A stretch of DNA of 64,000 nucleotides, taken from assembly GCF_014196195.1 (NCBI RefSeq), contig NZ_JACIDF010000003.1, forward strand, positions 62,001-126,000, written 5' to 3'. The position numbers and the translations under genes are program-made. Numbering within the stretch: position 1 is the first letter of the stretch; the number at the start of each line of letters is the position of its first letter. Of the stretch, positions 57,056-64,000 are shown piece by piece. Origin of the DNA: Anoxybacteroides rupiense. Lineage in GTDB: Bacteria; Bacillota; Bacilli; Bacillales; Anoxybacillaceae. The notes beneath the pieces are model-generated. The model was given only the letters and a program-made list of their open reading frames with translations. It ran no database searches and had not been told where the DNA came from.

Positions 57056-58066
57056 ATGAACCGCAAGCGATGGATCGCTTTGGCGATCGCTGTTGTTCTA
57101 TTTGTTATTTCATCGCTAGTCAGCGTAATTACATCATTTATGACTAAGGATGTAGGGAAATGGTCAGAAGAATGGCTGGCTTTAAGCAATCAAAATTTTG
57201 AGGAAGAAGTGCTGGAGGAAGGAAATACAGCGAAGAAAATTGTGGTACTGGAAGTAAATGGGGTTATTGAAGAAGGAGATACAGCAAGCTCTTTATTTTC
57301 TTCAGCAGGCTACGATCATCGCAGTTTTTTGCAAATGATTGAGCAGGCTAAAGAGGATGAGACAGTGAAAGCGATCGTGCTGCGTGTCAACTCGCCAGGC
57401 GGCGGAGTGGTAGAAAGCGCAGAAATTCATGACCAGCTTCTGAAATTAAGGAAAGAAACGAAAAAACCGGTTTATGTATCGATGGGAGCGATGGCTGCTT
57501 CAGGAGGATACTATATCTCTACGGCAGTGGATAAAATTTTCGCAAGTCCTGAAACCATGACAGGTTCGCTCGGGGTTATTATGCAAAATGTGAATTATGA
57601 AGAGTTGGCAAAAAAATATGGAGTGGAGTTTGTAACGATCAAAAGCGGACCTTACAAAGATATTATGAGCCCGTCTCGGAAAATGACAGAAGAAGAACAG
57701 AAAATTTTACAGTCGCTTATTAACAATTCTTATGACGGGTTTGTCAAAGTCATCTCCGAAGGCAGACATCTTTCGGAAGATGAGGTGCGTAAAATTGCAG
57801 ATGGCCGCATTTACGATGGTCGCCAAGCTAAACAGTTAAAGCTGATTGATGAATTTGGGTACTTAGATGACACAATTGCAGCCATGAAAAGGGATTACCA
57901 TTTACAAGGAGCACAAGTTATAAAATATACAAATAATGCTGGCCTCGCATCGCTATTTCACATGCTGGCACCGGCCTTCACATCCAATCATGTTGAAGAG
58001 CTTGAACTTGTCCAATTGTTTTCAAAACCGAAATCGCCGCGCCTGATGTATTTATATGTGGAGTAG
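57056..58066 (+). CDS. sppA: Signal peptide peptidase SppA
   Basis: 336 residues. One N-terminal membrane helix (about residues 6-25), then an S49 protease domain outside the membrane. The nucleophile serine lies in GAMAASGGYYIST near residue 148, and the general-base lysine in SGPYKDIMSPSR near 200. It degrades left-over signal peptides; in B. subtilis it is regulated by SdpI-like neighbours and confers resistance to some antimicrobial peptides. The ATG at 57056 has AAAGGGGG at the proper distance. It runs into yteJ with 14 bases between. Confidence 0.93.
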   Translation: MNRKRWIALAIAVVLFVISSLVSVITSFMTKDVGKWSEEWLALSNQNFEEEVLEEGNTAKKIVVLEVNGVIEEGDTASSLFSSAGYDHRSFLQMIEQAKEDETVKAIVLRVNSPGGGVVESAEIHDQLLKLRKETKKPVYVSMGAMAASGGYYISTAVDKIFASPETMTGSLGVIMQNVNYEELAKKYGVEFVTIKSGPYKDIMSPSRKMTEEEQKILQSLINNSYDGFVKVISEGRHLSEDEVRKIADGRIYDGRQAKQLKLIDEFGYLDDTIAAMKRDYHLQGAQVIKYTNNAGLASLFHMLAPAFTSNHVEELELVQLFSKPKSPRLMYLYVE

Positions 58067-58080
58067 GAGGAGGGAAAGTG

Positions 58081-58548
58081 ATGGTAGAAGAAAATGCCCA
58101 CCTTGAAGAAGAAGCGGTCATGGCAACTGTTCCGATCATCCGCTATGCTGGATTTTGGATGCGTTTTTGGGCTTATTTATTTGATTTGCTTATTATAGGA
58201 AGCATTAATCGTTTGATTGTGTACCCTTTTTTTCAATGGCTTCATCTTTCATCAGAGGAAACAAGTATGTTTTCTCCGATCGCTGTAGCTACAGCTGTGA
58301 CGTTTTATGCTTATTTTGTGCTCATGACGAAATATTTTCAACAAACATTGGGAAAGATGGTTTTCGGCTTGAAAGTGGCGAATTTAAACGATCGGCCTTT
58401 AACATGGCTAACGGTCTTATTTCGTGAAGTTGTCGGCAAGTTTATTTCTAAGTTTATTTTATTTATCGGCTTTCTTTTTGTGGCGTTCTCTAAGAAAAAA
58501 CAAGGTTTGCATGATCAAATTGCTGATACGACCGTTATTCATGAGTAA
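58081..58548 (+). CDS. yteJ: YteJ, RDD family membrane protein
   Basis: 155 residues with three to four membrane helices. The RDD hallmark is present: GFWMRFWAYLFDLLII near residues 23-38 and GKMVFGLKVANLNDRPLTW near 95-113. In B. subtilis YteJ modulates SppA and lantibiotic resistance; the close coupling with sppA here agrees. The ATG at 58081 is preferred over the preceding GTG, with GGAGGAGGG ahead. A terminator overlaps the stop. Confidence 0.88.
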   Translation: MVEENAHLEEEAVMATVPIIRYAGFWMRFWAYLFDLLIIGSINRLIVYPFFQWLHLSSEETSMFSPIAVATAVTFYAYFVLMTKYFQQTLGKMVFGLKVANLNDRPLTWLTVLFREVVGKFISKFILFIGFLFVAFSKKKQGLHDQIADTTVIHE

Positions 58549-58573
58549 CCTGCGCAAGCAGGTTTATTTTTTT
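58547..58573 (+). terminator. Terminator of sppA-yteJ
   Basis: AACCTGC (58547-58553) pairs with GCAGGTT (58558-58564) around a GCAA tetraloop, followed by TATTTTTTT. Confidence 0.88.
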
Positions 58574-58614
58574 GCAATATGGTGACAATGATAGGATGAA
58601 AGGGAGTGCGAATC

Positions 58615-59292
58615 GTGATAGCTATCATCATCATCTCTATCATTATCCTTTTTTTGCTGATTCTTCTGTTTATGAAGCTGTCCATAACGATTCTGTTTCA
58701 ACATGCGCAAGATAATGATGAATGCCGGATTATATTCAAAACATTTTTTGGACTTATTCGCTATACCATTCTTATTCCTTTAATTAAAGTGGATGAGTCA
58801 TCCCCGGGAATCGTTTTTTTGCATAAAGAGAAGCTGAACCATCGTTCCGAAAGCCCGGCAAAAAGAAAAAAATATGATCCGCGCGAAATTATTCATAGTT
58901 TTAAAGAAACAAGAGACTTTGCCCGGCACGTCATCCATTTGCATGTCATTATTCGAAAATTTATGGCCCGTGTGTCGGTGACGAAGCTGGAATGGAGTAC
59001 AAACATCGGGACAGGTGATGCCGCGCAAACGGGAATCGCTGTCGGAATCGGCTGGACGTTGAAATATGGAGTTGTTGCACTTGTTAGCAAATTTATGAAA
59101 TTAAAAACAAAGCCGCTTCTCTCCATTACTCCTTCATTCCAAAAAGCTGTTTCAGAGACAAAAATCACATGTATGATTCATTTTCGAATCGGGTATGCTA
59201 TGTTAGCAGGAATACGAATTTTGAAATATTGGCGCGGTAATCGTTTAAAACTAAAATCATTCGTCAGCCGTCAGGCAAATGAAAGCTACTAG
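58615..59292 (+). CDS. ytfI: YtfI, DUF2953 protein
   Basis: About 225 residues from a GTG at 58615 (AAAGGGAG ahead). The N-terminus is a hydrophobic anchor (IIIISIIILFLLILLFM). The remainder matches DUF2953, which is found with ytfJ in spore formers: IIFKTFFGLIRYTI early, WSTNIGTGDAAQTGIAVG near 128, and RIGYAMLAGIRILKYW at the end. Function unknown, probably sporulation-related. ytfJ starts 17 bases later, so an operon is likely. Confidence 0.85.
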   Translation: MIAIIIISIIILFLLILLFMKLSITILFQHAQDNDECRIIFKTFFGLIRYTILIPLIKVDESSPGIVFLHKEKLNHRSESPAKRKKYDPREIIHSFKETRDFARHVIHLHVIIRKFMARVSVTKLEWSTNIGTGDAAQTGIAVGIGWTLKYGVVALVSKFMKLKTKPLLSITPSFQKAVSETKITCMIHFRIGYAMLAGIRILKYWRGNRLKLKSFVSRQANESY

Positions 59293-59308
59293 TAGGAGGA
59301 GTTTGTAT

Positions 59309-59773
59309 ATGAGCAACCATCCAATCCAAGGATTAATGACAACAGCAATGGAAAACTTAAAGCAAATGATTGATGTGAATACGATCATTGGCGATCCTGT
59401 AGAAACGCCAGACGGAAGCGTTATTTTGACCGTTTCAAAAGTAGGATTTGGATTTGCCGCTGGCGGAAGCGAATTTATGCTTGAAGGGAAGCAAAACGGC
59501 ACAAATACAGCTGTTTCGTCTGCTAACGGAAAGCCAAACGAAGAGCATCCGTTTGGAGGAGGAAGTGGCGGTGGAGTCTCCATTACTCCGATCGCGTTTT
59601 TAGTTGTTAACTCTTCTGGGGTGAAGCTGCTTCATCTTGATGAAAATACACATTTGTATGAAAAAATTCTCGATTTCGCTCCACAGGTTATTGAGAAAAT
59701 TCAACATATGCTGCGAAGAAATAAGGAAGAAGAGGAAAGACATGAAGTACGGAAAAACGATTTAGGGATTTAA
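59309..59773 (+). CDS. ytfJ: GerW family sporulation protein YtfJ
   Basis: 154 residues. The conserved core [21 protein letters not shown], then [21 protein letters not shown], and [20 protein letters not shown] is diagnostic of the YtfJ/GerW family. In B. subtilis GerW is made in the forespore and is needed for L-alanine germination. AGGAGGAGTTTG precedes the ATG at 59309; a frame start at 59279 lies inside ytfI. Confidence 0.92.
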   Translation: MSNHPIQGLMTTAMENLKQMIDVNTIIGDPVETPDGSVILTVSKVGFGFAAGGSEFMLEGKQNGTNTAVSSANGKPNEEHPFGGGSGGGVSITPIAFLVVNSSGVKLLHLDENTHLYEKILDFAPQVIEKIQHMLRRNKEEEERHEVRKNDLGI

Positions 59774-59788
59774 TTGAAATCAAAATCG

Positions 59789-59817
59789 TTGAAAAATTTT
59801 CTCATTCCCGGTATGAT
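59789..59817 (+). promoter_or_regulatory. Sigma-A promoter of tpx
   Basis: TTGAAA at 59789-59794, 17 bases, TATGAT at 59812-59817; the transcript would have a leader of about 28 bases. Confidence 0.7.
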
Positions 59818-59850
59818 TACGCTATACATACTTTTACGGGAGGAATTTTT

Positions 59851-60351
59851 ATGGCCAACATCACATTTAAAGGAAATCCGGTTACGCTTATCGGGAATGA
59901 AGTGAAAGTGGGCGACAAAGCTCCAGATTTTAAAGTTTTGGCAAATGATTTATCTGAAGTGACGCTCTCGGATACGAAAGGCTCTGTTCGCCTCATCAGC
60001 GTTATTCCATCCATTGATACAGGTGTATGCGATGCGCAAACGCGCCGTTTTAACGAAGAAGCGGCAAAGTTAGATAACGTCAAAGTGTTGACGATCAGTG
60101 TTGACTTACCATTTGCTCAAAAGCGCTGGTGCGGAGCCAACGGCATTGAGAATGTTCAAGTGCTCTCCGATCATCGCGATGCTTCGTTTGGCCAAGCATA
60201 CGGTGTGTTAATTAAAGAATTGCGCTTGCTTGCTCGGGCCGTATTCGTTGTTGACAGCAGCGACACGGTCACATACGTCGAGTATGTTTCAGAAGCAACC
60301 AACCACCCGAACTATGAAGCGGCTATTGAAGCAGCTAAAGCAGCAAAATAA
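59851..60351 (+). CDS. tpx: Thiol peroxidase Tpx
   Basis: 166 residues. An atypical 2-Cys peroxiredoxin that reduces hydroperoxides with thioredoxin. The peroxidatic cysteine is in [15 protein letters not shown] near residue 60 and the resolving cysteine in KRWCGANG near 94. Full length with an upstream consensus promoter and its own terminator. Gene order tpx-ytxK-ackA is as in B. subtilis. Confidence 0.95.
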   Translation: MANITFKGNPVTLIGNEVKVGDKAPDFKVLANDLSEVTLSDTKGSVRLISVIPSIDTGVCDAQTRRFNEEAAKLDNVKVLTISVDLPFAQKRWCGANGIENVQVLSDHRDASFGQAYGVLIKELRLLARAVFVVDSSDTVTYVEYVSEATNHPNYEAAIEAAKAAK

Positions 60352-60362
60352 TGAAGAGAAGA

Positions 60363-60394
60363 AAAGACCTCGATTGGCTTTCGGGGTCTTTTTC
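60363..60394 (+). terminator. Terminator of tpx
   Basis: AAAGACCTCGA (60363-60373) pairs with TCGGGGTCTTT (60381-60391) with one wobble, followed by TT. Confidence 0.85.
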
Positions 60395-60457
60395 ATTGCA
60401 AAGAAAAACGATCGCTCATACAATAAAAGATTAGATACCCATAAAAGAGGGGGAACA

Positions 60458-61453
60458 ATGATGCATTCACCAATTGAACGCTTGTTTTCGCTGTTCGATC
60501 AGACAGCGGTTATTTTGCAGGAAGAGCTGCGGTGTACATACTTAGAAGCTGTAGCAGAAACAGGAGAAAATTTTTTTTATGGCGATGTTCTGCAGGAAGA
60601 AGTTAGCGAACTGAATAGGAAGCGATTGAAAAACGAATATCGGCAAATTCAGCTCGAACGCTTCACAAATGAAGAAATTCGTAAAGCCTTTCAGCTCGCT
60701 GTATTAAAAGGAATGAAGGAACATACGCAGCCCCATCATCAAATGACTCCAGACGCTGTTAGCTTATTCCTCAGCTATTTAGTCGGCAAATTTATGAACC
60801 GCTACTTTGCGTTTACGATTTTCGATCCTGCGGTTGGAACCGCGAATTTGCTGACAGCCGTGCTGAACCATCTGCCAGAAAAACAAGTAAAAAGTTATGG
60901 GGGCGACATTGACGATTTACTGATGAAGGTGGCTTATGTCAACGCAAATTTGCAAAAGCATTCGATCCACTTTTTTAATCAAGACAGCCTGCAGCCGCTG
61001 TTTGTTGAACCGGTGGATGTGGTTGTGTGCGACTTGCCTATTGGCTATTATCCAAATGATGATAATGCCTCACGCTTTATATTGAAAGCAGAAAAGGGGC
61101 ATTCGTATGCCCACCATTTATTTATTGAGCAAAGCGTTTCTTATACGAAAGAAGGAGGCTATTTATTTTTCTTAATTCCCAATTCGTTGTTTACTAGCGA
61201 TCAAGCGGACAAGCTCCATTCGTTTGTGAAAGAATACACGGTAGTACAAGGATTGTTGCAGCTCCCGCTTTCGATGTTCAAAAATGAGCAGGCGGCCAAA
61301 AGCATTTTTATTTTGCAAAAGAAAGGCAGCAGCGTAAAGCCTCCTAAAAAAGCCTTGCTTGCTGAGCTTCCTAGCTTTTCAAATAAGCAGGCGATGCAGG
61401 GAATGATGCATAAAATCGACGAATGGTTCACAACAGAAAAGCAGGGGCTATAA
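60458..61453 (+). CDS. ytxK: YtxK, N6-adenine methylase-like protein
   Basis: 331 residues. Class I SAM-dependent methyltransferase fold related to HsdM-type N6-adenine methylases: FTIFDPAVGTANLLTAVL (motif I, near residue 125), SYGGDIDDLLMKVA, and DVVVCDLPIGYYP near 190, where DLPIGYYP stands in place of the classical NPPY/F. There is no restriction partner, so a role in RNA or DNA modification is possible but unproven. AGAGGGGGAAC precedes the ATG at 60458. The open frame runs upstream into tpx without meaning. Confidence 0.87.
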   Translation: MMHSPIERLFSLFDQTAVILQEELRCTYLEAVAETGENFFYGDVLQEEVSELNRKRLKNEYRQIQLERFTNEEIRKAFQLAVLKGMKEHTQPHHQMTPDAVSLFLSYLVGKFMNRYFAFTIFDPAVGTANLLTAVLNHLPEKQVKSYGGDIDDLLMKVAYVNANLQKHSIHFFNQDSLQPLFVEPVDVVVCDLPIGYYPNDDNASRFILKAEKGHSYAHHLFIEQSVSYTKEGGYLFFLIPNSLFTSDQADKLHSFVKEYTVVQGLLQLPLSMFKNEQAAKSIFILQKKGSSVKPPKKALLAELPSFSNKQAMQGMMHKIDEWFTTEKQGL

Positions 61454-61860
61454 AAATTCGATCATCCATACAAGTGATGCTAGTTGAGCATGGCGCGTTC
61501 CAGCTTGATGGCAGGTGATCCAATTTCGAAGGTGGGGCGGCTGAATAAGTCCACTTCACAGAACCATGAATGAGTCTGAAAGCAGTCTTGTGTCTTGTTC
61601 CACCTTCGTCACGCAGCCGCGTGACGAAAGGAAAAGGCCAGCCGTTGTGAATGTGTATTTGCCAAATATGAAGCTTATGACAAACGCTCGGAAGCGCGAT
61701 CCGGGCGTTTTTTTATGGTTGATCCATCATAGAATGGATGCTGCTTCCACCGTCCAGAGAGAAATGGCTTAAATAGCACGGAGATGGTTCGGACGACACC
61801 TACCAAGCATATCATCGCGTGCTTCAATTTAAAATTTTAGGAATATAAAAACATATTTTC
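61454..61860. repeat. Non-coding gap with intergenic repeats upstream of ackA
   Basis: No gene is credible; a 68-codon ORF at 61566 lacks a ribosome site. TGATGCTAGTTGAGCATG near 61468-61485 recalls segments at 42426 and 48260. The segment 61533-61625 (GTGGGGCGG...AGAACCATGAATGA...CACCTTCGTCACG) matches 28883-28945 block by block. Confidence 0.45.
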
Positions 61861-61918
61861 TGCAAACGATTACAATCATGAGAAATGCTTGAAACTATAG
61901 TTGAACGAATCGTAAAAT
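61861..61918 (+). promoter_or_regulatory. cre site and sigma-A promoter of ackA
   Basis: The cre-like TGCAAACGATTACA at 61861-61874 differs from the CcpA consensus at one base. The promoter TTGAAA (61889-61894), 18 bases, TAAAAT (61913-61918) lies just downstream. A cre about 15 bases upstream of the -35 is the arrangement by which CcpA activates ackA in B. subtilis. Confidence 0.75.
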
Positions 61919-62001
61919 GGAGAAGAATTCATCTGTATTCATTCTTTATTATCAAGTAACAAAGGACTATTTTCTGAATATAAGGGAGTTGTTTATCGGA
62001 G

Positions 62002-63201
62002 ATGTCGAAAATTATTGCGATTAACGCAGGCAGCTCATCATTGAAATTTCAATTGTTTGATATGCCTAGCGAAACCGTATTAACGAAAGGATTAGTCGAG
62101 CGAATCGGCTTTGAAGATGCCGCGTTTACCATTACAGTAAACGGAGAAAAGGTGCAGGAGGTCACACCAATTCCTGATCATGCCGTTGCTGTTAAAATGC
62201 TGCTTGATAAACTCATTCGTTTCGAGATCATTCACTCATTTGAAGAAATCGACGGAATAGGCCACCGCATTGTTCATGGCGGCGAAAAGTTCAGCGATTC
62301 TGTTTTAATCACGGATGAAGTGCTAAAGGAAATTGAAGAGTTATCCGAGCTTGCGCCTTTGCATAACCCAGCGAATATTATTGGTGTGAAAGCATTTAAA
62401 GAAATACTTCCAAACGTCCCAGCAGTAGCGGTGTTCGATACGGCATTTCATCAGACGATGCCAGAGCAGTCGTTTTTATACAGCCTGCCATATGAATATT
62501 ATACGAAATTTGGAATTCGGAAATATGGCTTTCACGGGACATCTCACAAGTATGTGACGCAGCGGGCAGCTGAACTGCTGGGCCGTCCAATTGAGCAGCT
62601 TCGTTTAATCTCCTGCCATCTTGGAAACGGAGCGAGCATTGCAGCGGTAGAAGGCGGAAAATCGATTGATACATCGATGGGCTTTACACCGTTGGCAGGG
62701 GTAGCGATGGGAACTCGTTCTGGAAATATTGATCCAGCGCTTATTCCTTATATCATGGAGAAAACAGGAAAGACTGCTGAAGAAGTGATCGATGTTTTAA
62801 ATAAAAGAAGTGGAATGCTTGGAGTTTCCGGTTTTTCAAGCGATTTGCGCGATATTGAAAAGGCTGCGGCGGAAGGAAACGAACGGGCTGAGCTTGCTCT
62901 TGAAGTGTTTGCCAATCGCATTCACAAGTATATTGGTTCCTATGCGGCTCGCATGTGCGGTGTGGACGCCATCATTTTTACAGCGGGAATTGGTGAAAAC
63001 AGTGATGTCGTGCGGGCAAAAGTATTGCGCGGCCTTGAATTTATGGGCGTTTACTGGGATCCGTCGCTCAATAAAGTGCGCGGTAAAGAAGCGTTTATCA
63101 GCTATCCTCACTCTCCAGTAAAAGTATTAGTCATTCCAACGAATGAAGAGGTCATGATCGCTCGCGATGTTGTTCGCTTAGCGGATATTGCCTATGTATA
63201 A
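62002..63201 (+). CDS. ackA: Acetate kinase AckA
   Basis: 399 residues, ASKHA fold. Converts acetyl phosphate and ADP to acetate and ATP. Signature 1 [16 protein letters not shown] is at the N-terminus; [16 protein letters not shown] (with the conserved histidine) is near residue 175, GNGASIAAV near 213, and [15 protein letters not shown] near 325. Main overflow route together with Pta, which is not in this window. A CcpA-type activating site precedes it, and a palindromic terminator follows. Confidence 0.97.
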   Translation: MSKIIAINAGSSSLKFQLFDMPSETVLTKGLVERIGFEDAAFTITVNGEKVQEVTPIPDHAVAVKMLLDKLIRFEIIHSFEEIDGIGHRIVHGGEKFSDSVLITDEVLKEIEELSELAPLHNPANIIGVKAFKEILPNVPAVAVFDTAFHQTMPEQSFLYSLPYEYYTKFGIRKYGFHGTSHKYVTQRAAELLGRPIEQLRLISCHLGNGASIAAVEGGKSIDTSMGFTPLAGVAMGTRSGNIDPALIPYIMEKTGKTAEEVIDVLNKRSGMLGVSGFSSDLRDIEKAAAEGNERAELALEVFANRIHKYIGSYAARMCGVDAIIFTAGIGENSDVVRAKVLRGLEFMGVYWDPSLNKVRGKEAFISYPHSPVKVLVIPTNEEVMIARDVVRLADIAYV

Positions 63202-63202
63202 G

Positions 63203-63234
63203 AAAAAAGCCAGACGTTAACGTCTGGCTTTTTT
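63203..63234 (+). terminator. Terminator of ackA
   Basis: AAAAAAGCCAGACGTT (63203-63218) is followed directly by its complement AACGTCTGGCTTTTTT, a perfect palindrome. Confidence 0.92.
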
Positions 63235-63708
63235 CAATATAGACATTAATTGAGAAACAGCTGATTTACAATCGTAGCTGTTTTCATTACCCGCAATCCT
63301 TCCTTTATGGACAATATGGCTATTATGAATGAAAAGGAAAGGTTTGTCGTTCACTTTTTGCTGCTTTGGAACCGTGTCATCCTAAAAATTGTTTCTCCCA
63401 CTATAACATAGCCCTTAGGAAAAAGGATTTTGAATGATATGATGGAGAATATAAAGGAATGGTTGGCTAGTACCAAAGGATAGCAAAGATTTTTTATGGA
63501 TGATTCCATTTTGTGGATACTAGTCTAGGGGACTGATGAACGGAAGTGAATGAGCTGGATTGATTGCAAGTGTCATGAATCTCTTAGACTGAGCATGCGA
63601 TATGGTTTCGTGTTCCATCTTATCACACTTAGAAAAAACCACTCGTTTTTTCAACCGCATGAGCTATAAGCCGAATGCTAGAAGTGATAAAAAAGAAAGG
63701 AGTTTGTT
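63235..63708. other. Non-coding gap between ackA and moaB
   Basis: No gene of useful length. A 14-codon ORF at 63439-63483 is probably chance. GAGCATGCGATATGGTTTCGTG near 63593 faintly recalls the repeat at about 42430. No known riboswitch pattern is seen ahead of moaB. Confidence 0.35.
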
Positions 63709-64000
63709 ATGGCTGTATTTGAGCATAAACAGGAAGCACCGAAAGTGGTAAAATGCAAAATTATTACGATCAGTGATACAAGAACTATGGAGACAGATAA
63801 GAGCGGAAAAGCGATGTTTGAGCTGCTTCAAGGAGCTGGACATGAGATCGTGGATTATGAAATCGTCAAAGACACAAAAGAAGAGATTCGCCAAGCGGTC
63901 TTAGCCGGGTGCCGGCATCCGGAGATCGACGTCGTTTTGACAAACGGCGGAACAGGAATCGCCAAGCGCGATGTGACGATTGAGACGATGAAAGAAATTC
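63709..64000 (+). CDS. moaB: Molybdenum cofactor protein MoaB (MogA/MoaB fold), 3' end outside window
   Basis: 97 codons are visible from the ATG at 63709, preceded by AAAGGAG. The sequence CKIITISDTRTMETDKSGKAM near residue 16 and DVVLTNGGTGIAKRDVTIET near 75 is the molybdopterin-binding MoaB/MogA family. In this family the TNGGTG loop binds molybdopterin, which is adenylylated before molybdenum insertion. Gram-positive MoaB is generally taken as the functional adenylyltransferase. The frame is intact to the window edge. Confidence 0.93.
   Translation, partial: MAVFEHKQEAPKVVKCKIITISDTRTMETDKSGKAMFELLQGAGHEIVDYEIVKDTKEEIRQAVLAGCRHPEIDVVLTNGGTGIAKRDVTIETMKEI

Noticed and set aside
61566-61772. 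68-codon ORF upstream of ackA
   Set aside because: It lies in the repeat block shared with 28883-28970 and has no ribosome site.
63439-63483. 14-codon ORF between ackA and moaB
   Set aside because: Too short to distinguish from chance; an imperfect AAGGA at 11 bases is the only support.

Overview
The window reads as chromosomal DNA from a low-to-moderate-GC Gram-positive endospore former of the Bacillaceae. The evidence is sporulation genes (an alpha/beta SASP, a GerW/YtfJ-family protein, a Cse60-like protein), Bacillus-type Shine-Dalgarno sequences, a tyrosine T-box, CcpA with cre sites, and a gene order matching the ytfP-ytgP to ackA-moaB arm known from Bacillus subtilis and Geobacillus-like genomes. 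A Geobacillus/Parageobacillus/Anoxybacillus-like host is my inference; no rRNA is present to settle it. I see no tRNA or rRNA gene, CRISPR array, prophage or intact insertion sequence.

Layout. Positions 1-1590 are AT-rich and hold the 5' part of an HTH-TPR regulator with three copies of a 13-bp box in front of it. 1.6-6.8 kb: DinB-like protein, Cse60-like peptide, YtfP flavoprotein, the lipid II flippase MurJ/YtgP, an rRNA pseudouridine synthase and the small DeoR-type regulator YtzE. 7.2-17.9 kb: PepV, an MFS carrier, ThpR, an LrgA/LrgB pair, a NERD-like protein, a type I pullulanase, YtmP, YtzH, TrmB and the lactonase YtnP. 18-24.5 kb: YtzB, the aminopeptidase YtoP, a DUF84 NTPase, YtpP, YtpQ, YtpR and the DNA translocase SftA. 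24.6-33.8 kb: a nicotinate phosphoribosyltransferase-like enzyme, MurC, an M29 aminopeptidase, ytxGHJ, an unusual FtsA/PilM-like protein and AroA (chorismate mutase-DAHP synthase). 34-44.4 kb: ccpA, acuCBA and acsA, a class A penicillin-binding protein, and tyrS behind a T-box. 44.4-54.3 kb: rpsD with an S4-type leader, the diguanylate cyclase DgcP, a methionine sulfoxide reductase, HisJ, EzrA, a cysteine desulfurase, ThiI and a SASP. 54.4-64 kb: YtcI, NAD kinase 2, SppA, YteJ, YtfI, YtfJ, Tpx, YtxK, AckA and the start of moaB.

How the genes fit together. Acetate metabolism is the clearest theme. AckA makes acetate and ATP during overflow. AcsA re-assimilates acetate, and its catalytic lysine is acetylated by AcuA and deacetylated by AcuC. 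CcpA is encoded next door. A cre-like site overlaps the predicted acuABC -35 region, and another lies just upstream of the ackA promoter, which suggests repression of the first and activation of the second. Cell envelope and division functions recur (MurJ, MurC, class A PBP, EzrA, SftA, the FtsA-like protein). NifZ and ThiI form a tRNA thiolation pair.

The non-coding DNA is the least ordinary part. A three-copy hairpin repeat sits just behind ytnP, ccpA and ezrA and apparently serves as their terminator. Two ORF-less structured elements, one long and one short, look like derivatives of one IS200/IS605-type element. Other intergenic repeats are more degenerate. murC has a leader with two hairpins, and the rpsD leader can be folded into a pseudoknot.
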